A DNA stretch of 64,000 nucleotides from an uncultured Eubacterium sp. GTDB lineage: Bacteria; Bacillota; Clostridia; Oscillospirales; Acutalibacteraceae. Each line of letters starts with the position of its first letter. The stretch's first letter is position 1. Shown here one piece after another: positions 1-8,371 of this stretch. The notes below the pieces were generated by a model, which saw nothing but the letters and a program-made list of their open reading frames with translations, searched no databases and had not been told where the DNA came from. The stretch covers positions 1 through 64,000 of the forward strand of contig CAJUDJ010000006.1 of assembly GCA_910584985.1 (NCBI GenBank), given 5' to 3'. The translations under genes and the position numbers were made by a program.

Positions 1-17
1 TCCTGAGCAGTTTTCAT
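1..17 (-). CDS. rplW: Ribosomal protein L23, first codons only (partial)
   Basis: Only the first six codons are inside the window, reading Met-Lys-Thr-Ala-Gln and then part of an acidic codon, which fits the start of L23. The ATG shares its A with the TAA stop of rplD (TAATG overlap), so the two genes are translationally coupled. The assignment rests on position after rplD in an S10 operon and on the short N-terminus; the rest lies outside the window. Confidence 0.75.
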
Positions 18-640
18 TATGCGTATACCTCCTCAATTTTCTTTGCTGCATCCTTAAGAACAACAAGATTGCTGCAATTAAGAATATCATAAACACAAAG
101 TGTGTTTACTGTAACCACCTTAACGCCTTCAATATTGCGTGCGCTCTTGTAAATTACATCATTGTTTTCCGGAAGAACCAGAAGAACCTTTTTGCCGGTT
201 TTCAGCTTTGTGAAAACTTCAACCATAGCCTTTGTTTTGATTCCGTCAAGCTCTACCTTATTCAGAACCATCATTTCTGATTCTGCAACCTTGCTTGAAA
301 GCGCAGACTTCATTGCAAGTCTTTTTACTTTCTTATTTAAGGTTACCTTGTATTTTCTTGGCTTAGGACCAAGAGCAATACCGCCGTGTGTCCACTGTGG
401 GCTTCTTGTTGAACCCTGACGGGCACGGCCTGTACCCTTCTGTCTCCAAGGCTTAGCACCGCCACCAGATACTTCTGAACGAGTGAGAGTTGACTGTGTG
501 CCCTGACGCTGTGCAGCAAGATAGCTGACAACTGCAAGATGCATTGCATTCTGATTCGGTTCAATTCCGAATACTGAATCTGCAAGTTCCATTTTCGAAG
601 TCTTACGACCTTCCTGGTTATAAACCTGAACCTGTGCCAT
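17..640 (-). CDS. rplD: 50S ribosomal protein L4
   Basis: L4 is a primary 23S rRNA-binding protein of the large subunit; in several bacteria it also represses the S10 operon by acting on the mRNA leader. The 207-residue product has the usual family length. The central basic loop that reaches into the exit tunnel is recognisable around residues 45-85, with the GGGAKPWRQKGTGRARQG stretch. A GGAGAG ribosome binding site precedes the ATG. It follows rplC by 18 bp and overlaps rplW by one base, the canonical S10 operon order. The structured leader before rpsJ (1663-1993) is where any L4 autoregulation would act, but that is inference. Confidence 0.98.
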   Translation of the reverse strand: MAQVQVYNQEGRKTSKMELADSVFGIEPNQNAMHLAVVSYLAAQRQGTQSTLTRSEVSGGGAKPWRQKGTGRARQGSTRSPQWTHGGIALGPKPRKYKVTLNKKVKRLAMKSALSSKVAESEMMVLNKVELDGIKTKAMVEVFTKLKTGKKVLLVLPENNDVIYKSARNIEGVKVVTVNTLCVYDILNCSNLVVLKDAAKKIEEVYA

Positions 641-658
641 TTTTTATCTCTCCTTTCG

Positions 659-1291
659 TTAAGCTTTAACTGCGTCTGCGATAACAACAATTCCGCCCTT
701 TGGACCCGGGATTGCACCCTTGATTGCGATAAGATTATTTTCTGCATCAACCTTAGCAACCGTGAGGTTCTGAATTGTTACTGTTTCGTGACCGTAATGA
801 CCTGCCATTTTTCTGCCCTTGAATACGCGTGAAGGACTTGAGCAAGCACCAAGTGAACCCTGGTGGCGAGCATTAGGACCTGTACCGTGTGTTTCACGGA
901 GTCTGGAGAAGTTCCAGCGCTTGATTGCACCTGCTGTTCCATGGCCCTTTGATGTACCTTTCACATCAATGATTTCGCCTTCGGCGAATGTGTCTGCCTT
1001 GATGATGTCGCCCACATTCAGTGCCGAACAATCTTCAAGACGGAACTCTTTAAGAGTTTTTTTAGGAGCAACGCCGTTCTTATCGAAGTGGCCCTTCATT
1101 GGCTTGTTTACCTTGTTGATTTTTACATCGCCAAAGCCAACCTGAACTGCTTCATAGCCGTCATTCTCCATTGTCTTCTTCTGGGTAACTACGCATGGAC
1201 CGGCTTCCACTACTGTTACAGGAATTACTTTTCCTTCTTCAGTGAAAATCTGAGTCATGCCGATTTTTTTACCGATTAGACCTTTTTTCAT
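659..1291 (-). CDS. rplC: 50S ribosomal protein L3
   Basis: L3 helps nucleate large-subunit assembly and sits near the peptidyl transferase centre. The 210-residue product starts MKKGLIGKKIGMTQIF, the typical bacterial L3 opening. It keeps the glycine- and histidine-rich central loop (residues about 125-155, including GPNARHQGSLGACSSP) that reaches the active site. A strong AAGGAGG site lies 8 bases before the ATG. It is the second gene of the S10 operon, 56 bp after rpsJ, and nothing in it looks unusual. Confidence 0.98.
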   Translation of the reverse strand: MKKGLIGKKIGMTQIFTEEGKVIPVTVVEAGPCVVTQKKTMENDGYEAVQVGFGDVKINKVNKPMKGHFDKNGVAPKKTLKEFRLEDCSALNVGDIIKADTFAEGEIIDVKGTSKGHGTAGAIKRWNFSRLRETHGTGPNARHQGSLGACSSPSRVFKGRKMAGHYGHETVTIQNLTVAKVDAENNLIAIKGAIPGPKGGIVVIADAVKA

Positions 1292-1347
1292 ATTTTTTCC
1301 TCCTTGGTTATTGGTTGGTTTCCCAACTTGACCTCGACCGCGTCAAA

Positions 1348-1662
1348 TTATAATTTAATTTCAATTTCAACGCCTGCCGGGAGCTCAAGACTTGTCAGAG
1401 CTTCAACGGTTTTGTTTGAAGGTCTGAGAATGTCGATGAGTCTTTTGTGTGTTCTCTGTTCAAACTGCTCACGGCTGTCCTTGTACTTATGAACGGCACG
1501 AAGGATTGTGATAACCTCTTTTTCGGTTGGAAGCGGAATAGGACCGCTTACCTGAGCGCCTGTGTTCTTTGCAGTTTCAACGATTTTTTCCGCAGCCTGA
1601 TCAACAAGGTTGTGATCGTAGCCCTTAAGCCTGATGCGGATTTTTACTTTGCTTGCTGCCAT
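1348..1662 (-). CDS. rpsJ: 30S ribosomal protein S10 (NusE)
   Basis: S10 is a 30S head protein and, as NusE, a partner of NusB in transcription antitermination. The 104-residue product matches family length and keeps the sequence from VKIRIRLKGYDHNLVD to the GPIPLPTEKEVITILR loop and the HKYKDSREQFEQRTHKRLID region. AGGAGG stands 8 bases before the ATG. It is the first gene of the operon, preceded by a leader of about 330 nt and a perfect sigma-A promoter at 2000-2028. Confidence 0.98.
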   Translation of the reverse strand: MAASKVKIRIRLKGYDHNLVDQAAEKIVETAKNTGAQVSGPIPLPTEKEVITILRAVHKYKDSREQFEQRTHKRLIDILRPSNKTVEALTSLELPAGVEIEIKL

Positions 1663-1993
1663 TTACTTTTCCTCCTGAAAAATATTGGTGCGAGTCTTTA
1701 CCAGCTGTTTCTTACCACCCTGCCGTGTGTTTCAAAGCTGTTATTTTAATAACCGAATGACGCAGTATCATTCGGGCACAGACTTATCCCACTGACGCGC
1801 AGATGTTCGCAAGCCATCTGTGGGTGCTGAATACTGGTATGATTTCGCCCGGTTTAAAATCGGACATACTCCGCCGAAATTCCCGTTCAGTGCAAGCAAC
1901 CACTCTGAACGCCACCTCCGGCATCAACGCATATCTGGTTGTGCGGAATTAAGCTGTTTATATATAAATATATAATTATGCTTTTCCACACGC
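1663..1993 (-). promoter_or_regulatory. Structured 5' leader of the S10 ribosomal protein operon
   Basis: About 330 nt separate the inferred transcription start (near 1993) from the rpsJ ATG, and no ORF is convincing here. Several inverted repeats are visible: 1753-1760 with 1768-1775 (CCGAATGA/TCATTCGG), 1800-1805 with 1815-1820 (CAGATG/CATCTG), and 1885-1890 with 1905-1910 (GTTCAG/CTGAAC). S10 operons are controlled in some bacteria by L4 binding such a leader. That a ribosomal protein acts here is inference; I cannot assign it to a known leader family by eye. Confidence 0.6.
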
Positions 1994-1999
1994 TCGGCT

Positions 2000-2028
2000 A
2001 TTATATAATATATAAAACACCTTGTCAA
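2000..2028 (-). promoter_or_regulatory. Sigma-A promoter of the S10 operon
   Basis: On the minus strand TTGACA (2023-2028) and TATAAT (2000-2005) are separated by exactly 17 bp, a perfect consensus match. The spacer and upstream DNA are very AT-rich, as expected for a strong ribosomal protein promoter. Confidence 0.9.
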
Positions 2029-2184
2029 GAGTTTTTTGCAATAAATTTTGTAATTTCTTACAATATTTCTCCAAAAATTTCTGTAATTTTGCACAACTGA
2101 ATTTCACAACTATATTTAGTATGCGCGATTATTCACACCGCTATATATTGTAACACAAACAAAAACTTAGCAAAAGCATCAAAA

Positions 2185-2210
2185 TACCGCCGATACAGAT
2201 ATCGGCGGTA
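2185..2210 (-). terminator. Hairpin after spo0A, likely terminator
   Basis: A perfect 11-bp stem (TACCGCCGATA / TATCGGCGGTA) with a four-base loop starts 13 bases after the spo0A stop. The following minus-strand bases are T-rich but not a clean run, so termination may be partial or may serve readthrough from upstream. Confidence 0.7.
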
Positions 2211-2222
2211 TAAAAATCAGAT

Positions 2223-2993
2223 TTATGCTGTTGTACGAAGGGATAGTTTAAGCTTATCAGCAATCATTGCAATAAACTCACTGTTTGTGGGCTTTCCGCG
2301 CTGGCTTTGAATTGTATAGCCGAAATAGGAAGAAAGCACATCCACATCACCCCTGTCCCACGCAACCTCAATGGCATGGCGGATTGCTCTTTCCACTCTT
2401 GACGATGTAGTGTCAAACTGCTTTGCAACGGTTGGGTAAAGAAGCTTGGTAACAGAGCCGAGCATTTCGGGATCTTCAACCGAAAGCTTTATGGATGCCC
2501 TGAGATACTGATATCCCTTGATATGTGCCGGCACACCGATCTGGCGCATAATATCGGAAATGATAACCTCAATATCATTTTCGGAATAATCGGATGACAA
2601 GCGTTTTTTCTTTTCCGTTTTCCATGAAGAAAGGCGTTCTATTCTTCTGGCAACCGACTGCGGCGTTACAGGTTTTATAAAATAATAATCAGCACCTGCA
2701 TTAATCATCTGTTCTTCAAATTCAGCATTGTCTATTGCGGAAATCAGAAGCACGAGCGGTTTTTCGGCAAGCGAATCCGAAATATGTTCAAGAACATCTG
2801 CACCGTCTGCATTGGACATAAAAACATCCATCAGCACCGCATCAAAATGCTGGGAATCCAGCTGTGAAATAACACGCATTCCGTCTTTACCGGTAAGTAC
2901 AACATCAAATCCCGCTGTTTCCAGTTCTTTCTTGCATTCCCTGCCGAAAGAAACAGAATCATCGGCGATAAGAACTCTTAAATTGTTTTTCAT
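2223..2993 (-). CDS. spo0A: Sporulation master response regulator Spo0A
   Basis: Spo0A is the phosphorylation-activated transcription factor that commits the cell to sporulation. The 256-residue product has an N-terminal receiver domain with acidic residues D11/D12, the phospho-acceptor aspartate at D56 (LMDVFM), and the lysine in YFIKPVT near 105. The C-terminal DNA-binding domain carries the diagnostic recognition helix stretch SSRVERAIRHAIEVAWDRG. I chose the ATG at 2993, which has AGGAGG 6 bases upstream; an in-frame ATG 14 codons earlier has no such site. It is transcribed alone from a promoter at 3026-3054 and ends at the hairpin at 2185-2210. Confidence 0.97.
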   Translation of the reverse strand: MKNNLRVLIADDSVSFGRECKKELETAGFDVVLTGKDGMRVISQLDSQHFDAVLMDVFMSNADGADVLEHISDSLAEKPLVLLISAIDNAEFEEQMINAGADYYFIKPVTPQSVARRIERLSSWKTEKKKRLSSDYSENDIEVIISDIMRQIGVPAHIKGYQYLRASIKLSVEDPEMLGSVTKLLYPTVAKQFDTTSSRVERAIRHAIEVAWDRGDVDVLSSYFGYTIQSQRGKPTNSEFIAMIADKLKLSLRTTA

Positions 2994-3025
2994 TAAAAAA
3001 CCTCCTGTATGTGAACTGTATTCCC

Positions 3026-3054
3026 ATATTACCATATAATGTAAATTGTTGCAA
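3026..3054 (-). promoter_or_regulatory. Candidate sigma-A promoter of spo0A
   Basis: TTGCAA (3049-3054) and TAATAT (3026-3031) on the minus strand are 17 bp apart, about 30 bp before the spo0A ATG. The match is good but not perfect. spo0A in other spore formers also has a sigma-H promoter; I did not find a convincing one here. Confidence 0.6.
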
Positions 3055-3100
3055 TACTTTTTTACAAATTTTGTGAATTTTTTTCACCCATATTTTGAGT

Positions 3101-3114
3101 TTTTTTGACAAAAG
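3101..3114 (-). promoter_or_regulatory. Candidate Spo0A box upstream of spo0A
   Basis: The minus strand reads TTTTGTCAAAAAA, one base away from the Spo0A-binding core TGTCGAA in its usual T/A-flanked setting. It lies about 50 bp before the -35 element at 3049-3054. This suggests autoregulation, as known for spo0A elsewhere, but the region is A/T-rich and chance matches are possible. Confidence 0.4.
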
Positions 3115-3146
3115 CCGATGTTATGTGCTAAAACATATTCTGAAAT

Positions 3147-3196
3147 AAAAAAGGCATTCTGAACCAAGTTTTTAAAACTTAATTCAGAATGCTTTT
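3147..3196 (-). terminator. Terminator after the yfhO-like gene
   Basis: AAAAGCATTCTGAA pairs with TTCAGAATGCCTTTT around a loop of about 20 bases, followed by a T-run on the minus strand. It stands 13 bases after the stop codon and isolates spo0A from the upstream gene. Confidence 0.9.
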
Positions 3197-3208
3197 GCAA
3201 TGTTGTGG

Positions 3209-5866
3209 TTAGACACTTTGATTTTTATGCTTCTTTCTTCGCTTCAAAACGAGTTCAACAACCGTCCAGCAGGAAAATCCACCTATGCCTGCAAGCGTTA
3301 AAAGAGCTGCTATATTCAAATACTGTGTTTTATAGACCATTTCTATCGTATGCGTGCCCGCATTCAATTCCAGCCCGATAAAGATTCCGGCAATTTCTTT
3401 ATACGCTGCTTTTTGGCCGTCCACATAAACAGTCCAGCCCGTTGTAAAAGGAACGGTAAGCATTACGGTACTGTCATCTGCTGTTTTATATTCACCCAAA
3501 ATTTTATTTTCCTGAATATTCAGGTTTGTTTTGTACCCCGAAGAAAGAGAATTGTAAATACTCTGAAAAGCCTGCATATCAAGCTGAGCCGTATACATTG
3601 TGTGTTCATTTAATCTTTCCTTTTCATTTTTGGACACACGCTGAATTTCAACCTGAACTTCATCGCCCTTATTATAATCACCGATATAAACGGCATTATA
3701 ATTAAATCTGGAGCACATTTTCTGAACGAATTTCCCGTTTACAGAGAGATGGCAATTATCATTATATCGATCTTTATGATTCTGTGAACCGTCAATATAC
3801 AGATACATCGGTCCGCTTGTATTGGCGGTAAGCACATATTGTTCCGTATCCTGTTCAGAAGGCTGTCTGCTTACGGCAGGTTCAATATACGGATGCACCT
3901 CTTTGCCCATAAGTACAGACAAAAGAAGCTTCTGATTTTCAAAAGGATTCAGTGTATATTCGGGCTTTTCAGCCGCATTATCCGATATATTATAAGCAAG
4001 CGGAAGTGCATAACTGTTTTTGAACACGGAATAACCCTCCGGAAGCTCTGCATTCATACTAAGCATTTCAAGATGCGGAAGATCTTTCCACATCTCATAT
4101 TTAACGCCAAGCAGTGAATCTGTAAGCAGCATGGGACTATTCCAGTATGCATCCGTTGGAAAGATTATGCCTTCCTTTGCATTTTCATCCGGCACATATG
4201 TGGAATCGGAATAACCCATACGGGCAAGGAATTCATCCACATTCACATCATAGGTGGAGCTGTAATGCTCTATGCTGTTGTAATTAAACAGCAGCGGCTC
4301 ACAGGTGGCAACATCTGATTTGATTTCGGAAAGATAGGAATAATTTTTTTCAAATCTGAAAAACGAGGAATCCTGCTGCTTAATTTCATCAACCAGATTC
4401 TGCATATTCTGCGTGTAGGACGAGAAAACGGAATTTGAAACATCATAATCCCGGTAAGCCAGATAGGAATTTACACCCAGCTCCGAAAAAAGCAGCAGCA
4501 AAGCCATTGCAGCACACACATATTTTTTGAAATCCGGTTTTTTGCCATTAAACAAAACAACCAGTGTTGCGGCATAAACAACATATACCAGCGAATAAAT
4601 AATTGCTGTTCTTGAATTTTTATAGCTGTGTGTATCAACCAGCAGCAAAACAAATGCACCAATCAATAAAAGGGCTTTCAAAGCGGCAGGTTTATGAATT
4701 CGGTTTCCGTTATTTTGAATTTCTTTTAAAGCGGTTGATGCCAGAACAAGCATTGAAAAGGCAAAAACAAAGGCAAAGCGAAAATTATAGGAATTGCTTT
4801 TAACAAATGCCGTCCACATAAGCTCAACGCTTTTCAGGCAGAAGCCGAGCGTCATAAAAAAGAAAAATCCCAGGCTTACCAGCCTTGTTTTGATTTTGAT
4901 TCGATTATCAAACAGCAAATAAGCAAATAAAACAACCGCAAGGCCGCCGCAGTAAAGAATCGGTGATGTTTTTGTATTCACAGATGCATTTATATCAAAA
5001 CCGGAAAGCGTATAGAACCAATCAAAATTCATTCCCGTTAAAGCCAGTTTGAAGGACGCTTTGCCGCCAATCAGTGTCATGCAGGCAGGAAGAAGAATAA
5101 CAGCACTTGTACATACGCCGAGTATCATATCGGCTGCAACGGCAATACAATCGGAAAACGCCTTTGTAAAAATTTCTTTGAATTTCCGCCAGTCATATTT
5201 AAGAATAAGCTCAAACAGGAAATAGAAGCCCGCCATCAGGCAAACCATAAAGCCTGTATACCAGTTTGAGAGAATTGCAACTGCAACAGAACCGAAAAGC
5301 AAACCTTTTTTTCTGTTGTAAAGCATTTCATAGACACCAAGACATACAAGAGGAAGCATAACGGCCCCGTCAAGCCACATTATATTTCTGCAATAATAAA
5401 CATTATATTCCATCAAGGCATAAGAGGTTGAAAGCAGCAGTGTAAAAAACGGGCTTAGATTGTAGCGCTTCTTTATAAAATAATTTGCCGTAACGCCGGA
5501 AAAAGAGATTTTCAGAAGGGTAAGCAAAGAAAAGAACAAACCGATCTGAGATTTTTTAAAGAAATATATAAGAAGATTGAGTGGGCATGTTAAATAGTAG
5601 GCAATAAGCCCTATCATCTGGCCGCCAAGGGATTTAGCAGCCGAATAATGCATACTGGCATCACCGTGCAGCACATCCCATAAATAACCGAAATAATCCT
5701 TATACTGAAGCTTGGCATCCCATATCAACACTGTATTATCCCCGAACGGAACGATTCCGTTTAATGCATATGCAATACAGGTAATTGCCAGAGGAATGCA
5801 AAACGCCATTAAAAACGTTACAGTCCATATTTTTTTATCATTCTTTTTTTCCAATACAGTCATCAT
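3209..5866 (-). CDS. YfhO-family multi-pass membrane protein (putative GT-C glycosyltransferase)
   Basis: The 885-residue product starts with a dozen or so hydrophobic segments over roughly residues 15-440, followed by a large soluble, presumably extracytoplasmic part and a last transmembrane helix near the C-terminus (TQYLNIAALLTLAGIGGF), ending in a basic tail. This layout, with early acidic motifs in the first loop (GDNTVLIWDAKLQYKDYFGY), fits the YfhO family. In Bacillus subtilis YfhO is needed for lipoteichoic acid glycosylation, so a role in moving sugars from a lipid carrier to a wall or membrane polymer is likely; the substrate is unknown. The chosen ATG has GGAG four bases upstream; the next codon is also ATG. 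It has terminators on both sides and splits the usual spoIVB-spo0A pair. Confidence 0.85.
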   Translation of the reverse strand: MMTVLEKKNDKKIWTVTFLMAFCIPLAITCIAYALNGIVPFGDNTVLIWDAKLQYKDYFGYLWDVLHGDASMHYSAAKSLGGQMIGLIAYYLTCPLNLLIYFFKKSQIGLFFSLLTLLKISFSGVTANYFIKKRYNLSPFFTLLLSTSYALMEYNVYYCRNIMWLDGAVMLPLVCLGVYEMLYNRKKGLLFGSVAVAILSNWYTGFMVCLMAGFYFLFELILKYDWRKFKEIFTKAFSDCIAVAADMILGVCTSAVILLPACMTLIGGKASFKLALTGMNFDWFYTLSGFDINASVNTKTSPILYCGGLAVVLFAYLLFDNRIKIKTRLVSLGFFFFMTLGFCLKSVELMWTAFVKSNSYNFRFAFVFAFSMLVLASTALKEIQNNGNRIHKPAALKALLLIGAFVLLLVDTHSYKNSRTAIIYSLVYVVYAATLVVLFNGKKPDFKKYVCAAMALLLLFSELGVNSYLAYRDYDVSNSVFSSYTQNMQNLVDEIKQQDSSFFRFEKNYSYLSEIKSDVATCEPLLFNYNSIEHYSSTYDVNVDEFLARMGYSDSTYVPDENAKEGIIFPTDAYWNSPMLLTDSLLGVKYEMWKDLPHLEMLSMNAELPEGYSVFKNSYALPLAYNISDNAAEKPEYTLNPFENQKLLLSVLMGKEVHPYIEPAVSRQPSEQDTEQYVLTANTSGPMYLYIDGSQNHKDRYNDNCHLSVNGKFVQKMCSRFNYNAVYIGDYNKGDEVQVEIQRVSKNEKERLNEHTMYTAQLDMQAFQSIYNSLSSGYKTNLNIQENKILGEYKTADDSTVMLTVPFTTGWTVYVDGQKAAYKEIAGIFIGLELNAGTHTIEMVYKTQYLNIAALLTLAGIGGFSCWTVVELVLKRRKKHKNQSV

Positions 5867-5930
5867 AAAACTCCGTAACTTAAAGTATAGATAAATTTTA
5901 CCATATATGCACATCATTTTCAAGCAAAAC

Positions 5931-5966
5931 AAAAAACACCGCAGCAGGGATTTCCCTGAATGCGGT
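5931..5966 (-). terminator. Terminator after spoIVB
   Basis: The minus strand forms ACCGCA..CAGGGA / TCCCTG..TGCGGT with a tiny loop, then GTTTTTTG. It separates spoIVB from the yfhO-like gene, so the two are unlikely to be one transcript except by readthrough. Confidence 0.88.
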
Positions 5967-5982
5967 ATTTTAAAACAGACCC

Positions 5983-7179
5983 TCAGCTTTCTGACTGTTC
6001 AATCATTGTTTGTGCAAAAATGGCATAGCCTTTAAGCGGATTGTTGACGATTACATGAGTAATTGCACCGATCAGCTTACCGTTCTGAATAATAGGAGAG
6101 CCGCTCATCCCCTGAATAATCCCGCCTGTTTTTTCAATAAGCCTTTCATCTGTAATTCTTATAATCATATTTTTTACATTTTCATTATATGAAATCTTTG
6201 TGATTTCCGCCGAATAAACCTGCGGCCCGTTGCTGTCAACCGTGCAGATAATCTGTGCAAAACCTTTCTCTGTTTCCTGCGGCGAGGCAATTTCATATTC
6301 CGAGCAGTTTGTCAAATCATAATTCTTATTATAAGTTCCGTAAATCCCCATATCCGTATTTTTTTCAAGGTTGCCGATGGATTTATTCAGAAAATCACAG
6401 CAGAGCGAACCCGTTTCGCTTGTGCTGGATTTAATAACAGAGGTAACCTCTGTTTCAACGGCTTCTCCGTTTAAAATAGGCATAATTTCGCCTGTATCCA
6501 CATCCGTAATCGGATGGCCGAGTGCCGCCACTGTTCCTGCTTCCCTGTTAAAAAAGGTAACTGTGCCAATGCCTGCTGTGGAATCACGAACCCACATTCC
6601 GGCTTTAAAGCAGCCTTCCTTTTCAAGATAAACAGGTGTAAGCCTGAATGTTTTATAATTTTCTCCTCTTTTAACCGAAATAATATAGTCCTCTCCGTTA
6701 TTATCATTCAGAATGTTTTCCACCTCATCGGAAGAATAAACCTTCTGACTGTTTATGGATACAATTACATCCCCCACCTGAATGCCTGCTTCTTTGGCAG
6801 GATTCACGGTTTTACCATTCACATAAATATCCTTGGTGCCGACAACAATAACACCGTTCGTATAAAGCTTTATGCCGAACGGCATTCCGGAAACAAGCAC
6901 GCTTTTTGTTTCTGTTTCAACAATTTCCTGATCCTTAACCGGAATCATACCGAACAGTTTTAATTTTGCCGCATTTGCACCAACTGAACGGGCACTTTGA
7001 AAATCAACGCTTTTATCATTCACCGGGGATACGGAATAATATTTTCCGATGATTCTGTCCTGCTGATTTCTTACCACCATTTTATCAGGCATATTTATGC
7101 TTCCCGATATAATAAAAGTATATATAAATGTTAAAAGCAGTGCAAAAATTCCATCTGCAACACGAATTCCTTTTTTCAT
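5983..7179 (-). CDS. spoIVB: SpoIVB serine peptidase (stage IV sporulation)
   Basis: SpoIVB is secreted from the forespore and cleaves SpoIVFA, which frees the pro-sigma-K protease and so activates sigma-K in the mother cell. The 398-residue product has an N-terminal membrane anchor (residues about 7-29), a PDZ domain around 110-180 (VNPAKEAGIQVGDVI), and the S55 peptidase domain. The catalytic motifs are visible as LGHPITDVDTG for the histidine and GIIQGMSGSPIIQNG for the serine. The start at 7179 has GGTGAT four bases before ATG; an ATG five codons upstream lacks a site. It normally sits directly before spo0A; here a YfhO-like gene intervenes. Confidence 0.96.
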   Translation of the reverse strand: MKKGIRVADGIFALLLTFIYTFIISGSINMPDKMVVRNQQDRIIGKYYSVSPVNDKSVDFQSARSVGANAAKLKLFGMIPVKDQEIVETETKSVLVSGMPFGIKLYTNGVIVVGTKDIYVNGKTVNPAKEAGIQVGDVIVSINSQKVYSSDEVENILNDNNGEDYIISVKRGENYKTFRLTPVYLEKEGCFKAGMWVRDSTAGIGTVTFFNREAGTVAALGHPITDVDTGEIMPILNGEAVETEVTSVIKSSTSETGSLCCDFLNKSIGNLEKNTDMGIYGTYNKNYDLTNCSEYEIASPQETEKGFAQIICTVDSNGPQVYSAEITKISYNENVKNMIIRITDERLIEKTGGIIQGMSGSPIIQNGKLIGAITHVIVNNPLKGYAIFAQTMIEQSES

Positions 7180-7237
7180 AAAATCACCATACATTATTGT
7201 TGCCTGAGAATACCGATTTAAAGAATGAAATTTTTAC

Positions 7238-7279
7238 AAAAAAAGCGTTTTGCCGGAACACCCGTCAAAACGCTTTTTT
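7238..7279. terminator. Terminator after pfkA
   Basis: AAAAAAGCGTTTTG (7239-7252) pairs with CAAAACGCTTTTTT (7266-7279) around a 13-base loop, with T-runs on both strands. It ends the pfkA transcript and isolates spoIVB. Confidence 0.95.
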
Positions 7280-7297
7280 AAATGCATAATTTTTAAA

Positions 7298-8266
7298 TTA
7301 AATGGAAACTTCCATTGCCACATTAAACAACTTTTCGTCAATATGCTTTTTCATATTGAGTGCTTCAAAAATATCATAATCAACAACAACGCCGCTTTTA
7401 GCAGCCACAACTCTGTTGCCTATATTTTTCATAAGAAGTTCTTTCACGGCATAGTTGCCCATACGCGTTGCCATTACTCTGTCCTGCGCAGTGGGGCTGC
7501 CGCCTCGCTGAATATGACCAAGTATGCATGCACGGGATTCAACACCTGTTTTTTCCTGAATATTTTTTGCAAGCTCTGTTACATCCACACCGACACCCTC
7601 TGCAACAAGAATAAGGAAGTGCTTCTTATCTGTTCTCTGGGTGCGCTGCATTCTTTCGATAACATCCTTCTGAATATCAAATTCAATTTCGGGAATTAAA
7701 ATGGATGTTGCGCCGACTGCTATACCTGCATTCAGCGCAAGATAGCCTGCACGGCGGCCCATCACCTCAACAACCGTGCATCTGTCATGAGATTCTGTTG
7801 TATCACGCACACGGTCAACACATTCCATAATCGTATTCAGGCAGGTATCATAACCGATTGTGTAATCACTGCATGCAATATCGTTATCAATGGTTCCCGG
7901 AATACCAACGCAGGGAATGCCGCGTTCGGATAAATCACGGGCACCTCTGAACGAGCCGTCTCCGCCGATTACAACAACACCTTCTATCCCGTATTCCTTA
8001 CAGGTGCGGATTGCCTTCCGCATTCCCTCTTCCGTGGCAAACTCTGCCGAACGGGCGCTGAAAAGCTTTGTGCCGCCTCTGTGAATAATATCCGAAACAG
8101 AGCGCAAGTCAAGCTCAACAAAATCTCCGTTTATAAGTCCGTTAAAACCGCGTATAACACCAAGAACTCTTATATCATTTACACATGCTGTTCTGACAAC
8201 AGCACGGACAGCCGCATTCATTCCCGGCGCATCTCCGCCGCTTGTCAACACTGCAATGGTTCTCAT
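7298..8266 (-). CDS. pfkA: ATP-dependent 6-phosphofructokinase
   Basis: PfkA phosphorylates fructose 6-phosphate with ATP, the committed step of glycolysis. The 322-residue product is the bacterial PfkA length. Key motifs are visible: TSGGDAPGMNAAVRA at the N-terminus (ATP site), GGDGSF near residue 100, the catalytic GIPGTIDND around 122-131, and MGRRAG near 169. GGAGG lies 7 bases before ATG. It has its own promoter at 8317-8345 behind dnaE, a common clostridial dnaE-pfkA arrangement, and a strong terminator at 7238-7279. No pyruvate kinase gene follows, although one often does in related genomes. Confidence 0.97.
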   Translation of the reverse strand: MRTIAVLTSGGDAPGMNAAVRAVVRTACVNDIRVLGVIRGFNGLINGDFVELDLRSVSDIIHRGGTKLFSARSAEFATEEGMRKAIRTCKEYGIEGVVVIGGDGSFRGARDLSERGIPCVGIPGTIDNDIACSDYTIGYDTCLNTIMECVDRVRDTTESHDRCTVVEVMGRRAGYLALNAGIAVGATSILIPEIEFDIQKDVIERMQRTQRTDKKHFLILVAEGVGVDVTELAKNIQEKTGVESRACILGHIQRGGSPTAQDRVMATRMGNYAVKELLMKNIGNRVVAAKSGVVVDYDIFEALNMKKHIDEKLFNVAMEVSI

Positions 8267-8316
8267 AAGATTTCCTCCAATCTTTCAATCCATAAATCAA
8301 TTACAAAATTAAATTA

Positions 8317-8345
8317 ATTTTACTTAATTCATAAAAAAAAGTCAA
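8317..8345 (-). promoter_or_regulatory. Sigma-A promoter of pfkA
   Basis: TTGACT (8340-8345) and TAAAAT (8317-8322) on the minus strand are 17 bp apart, about 50 bp before the pfkA start. It lets glycolysis be transcribed independently of dnaE. Confidence 0.8.
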
Positions 8346-8371
8346 GTACTTAAATAAGAAATGTTTTTTAT

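Noticed and set aside
7180..7237. Sigma-G promoter of spoIVB
   Set aside because: spoIVB is forespore-expressed elsewhere, but no pair of elements with correct spacing is convincing between the pfkA terminator and the start.
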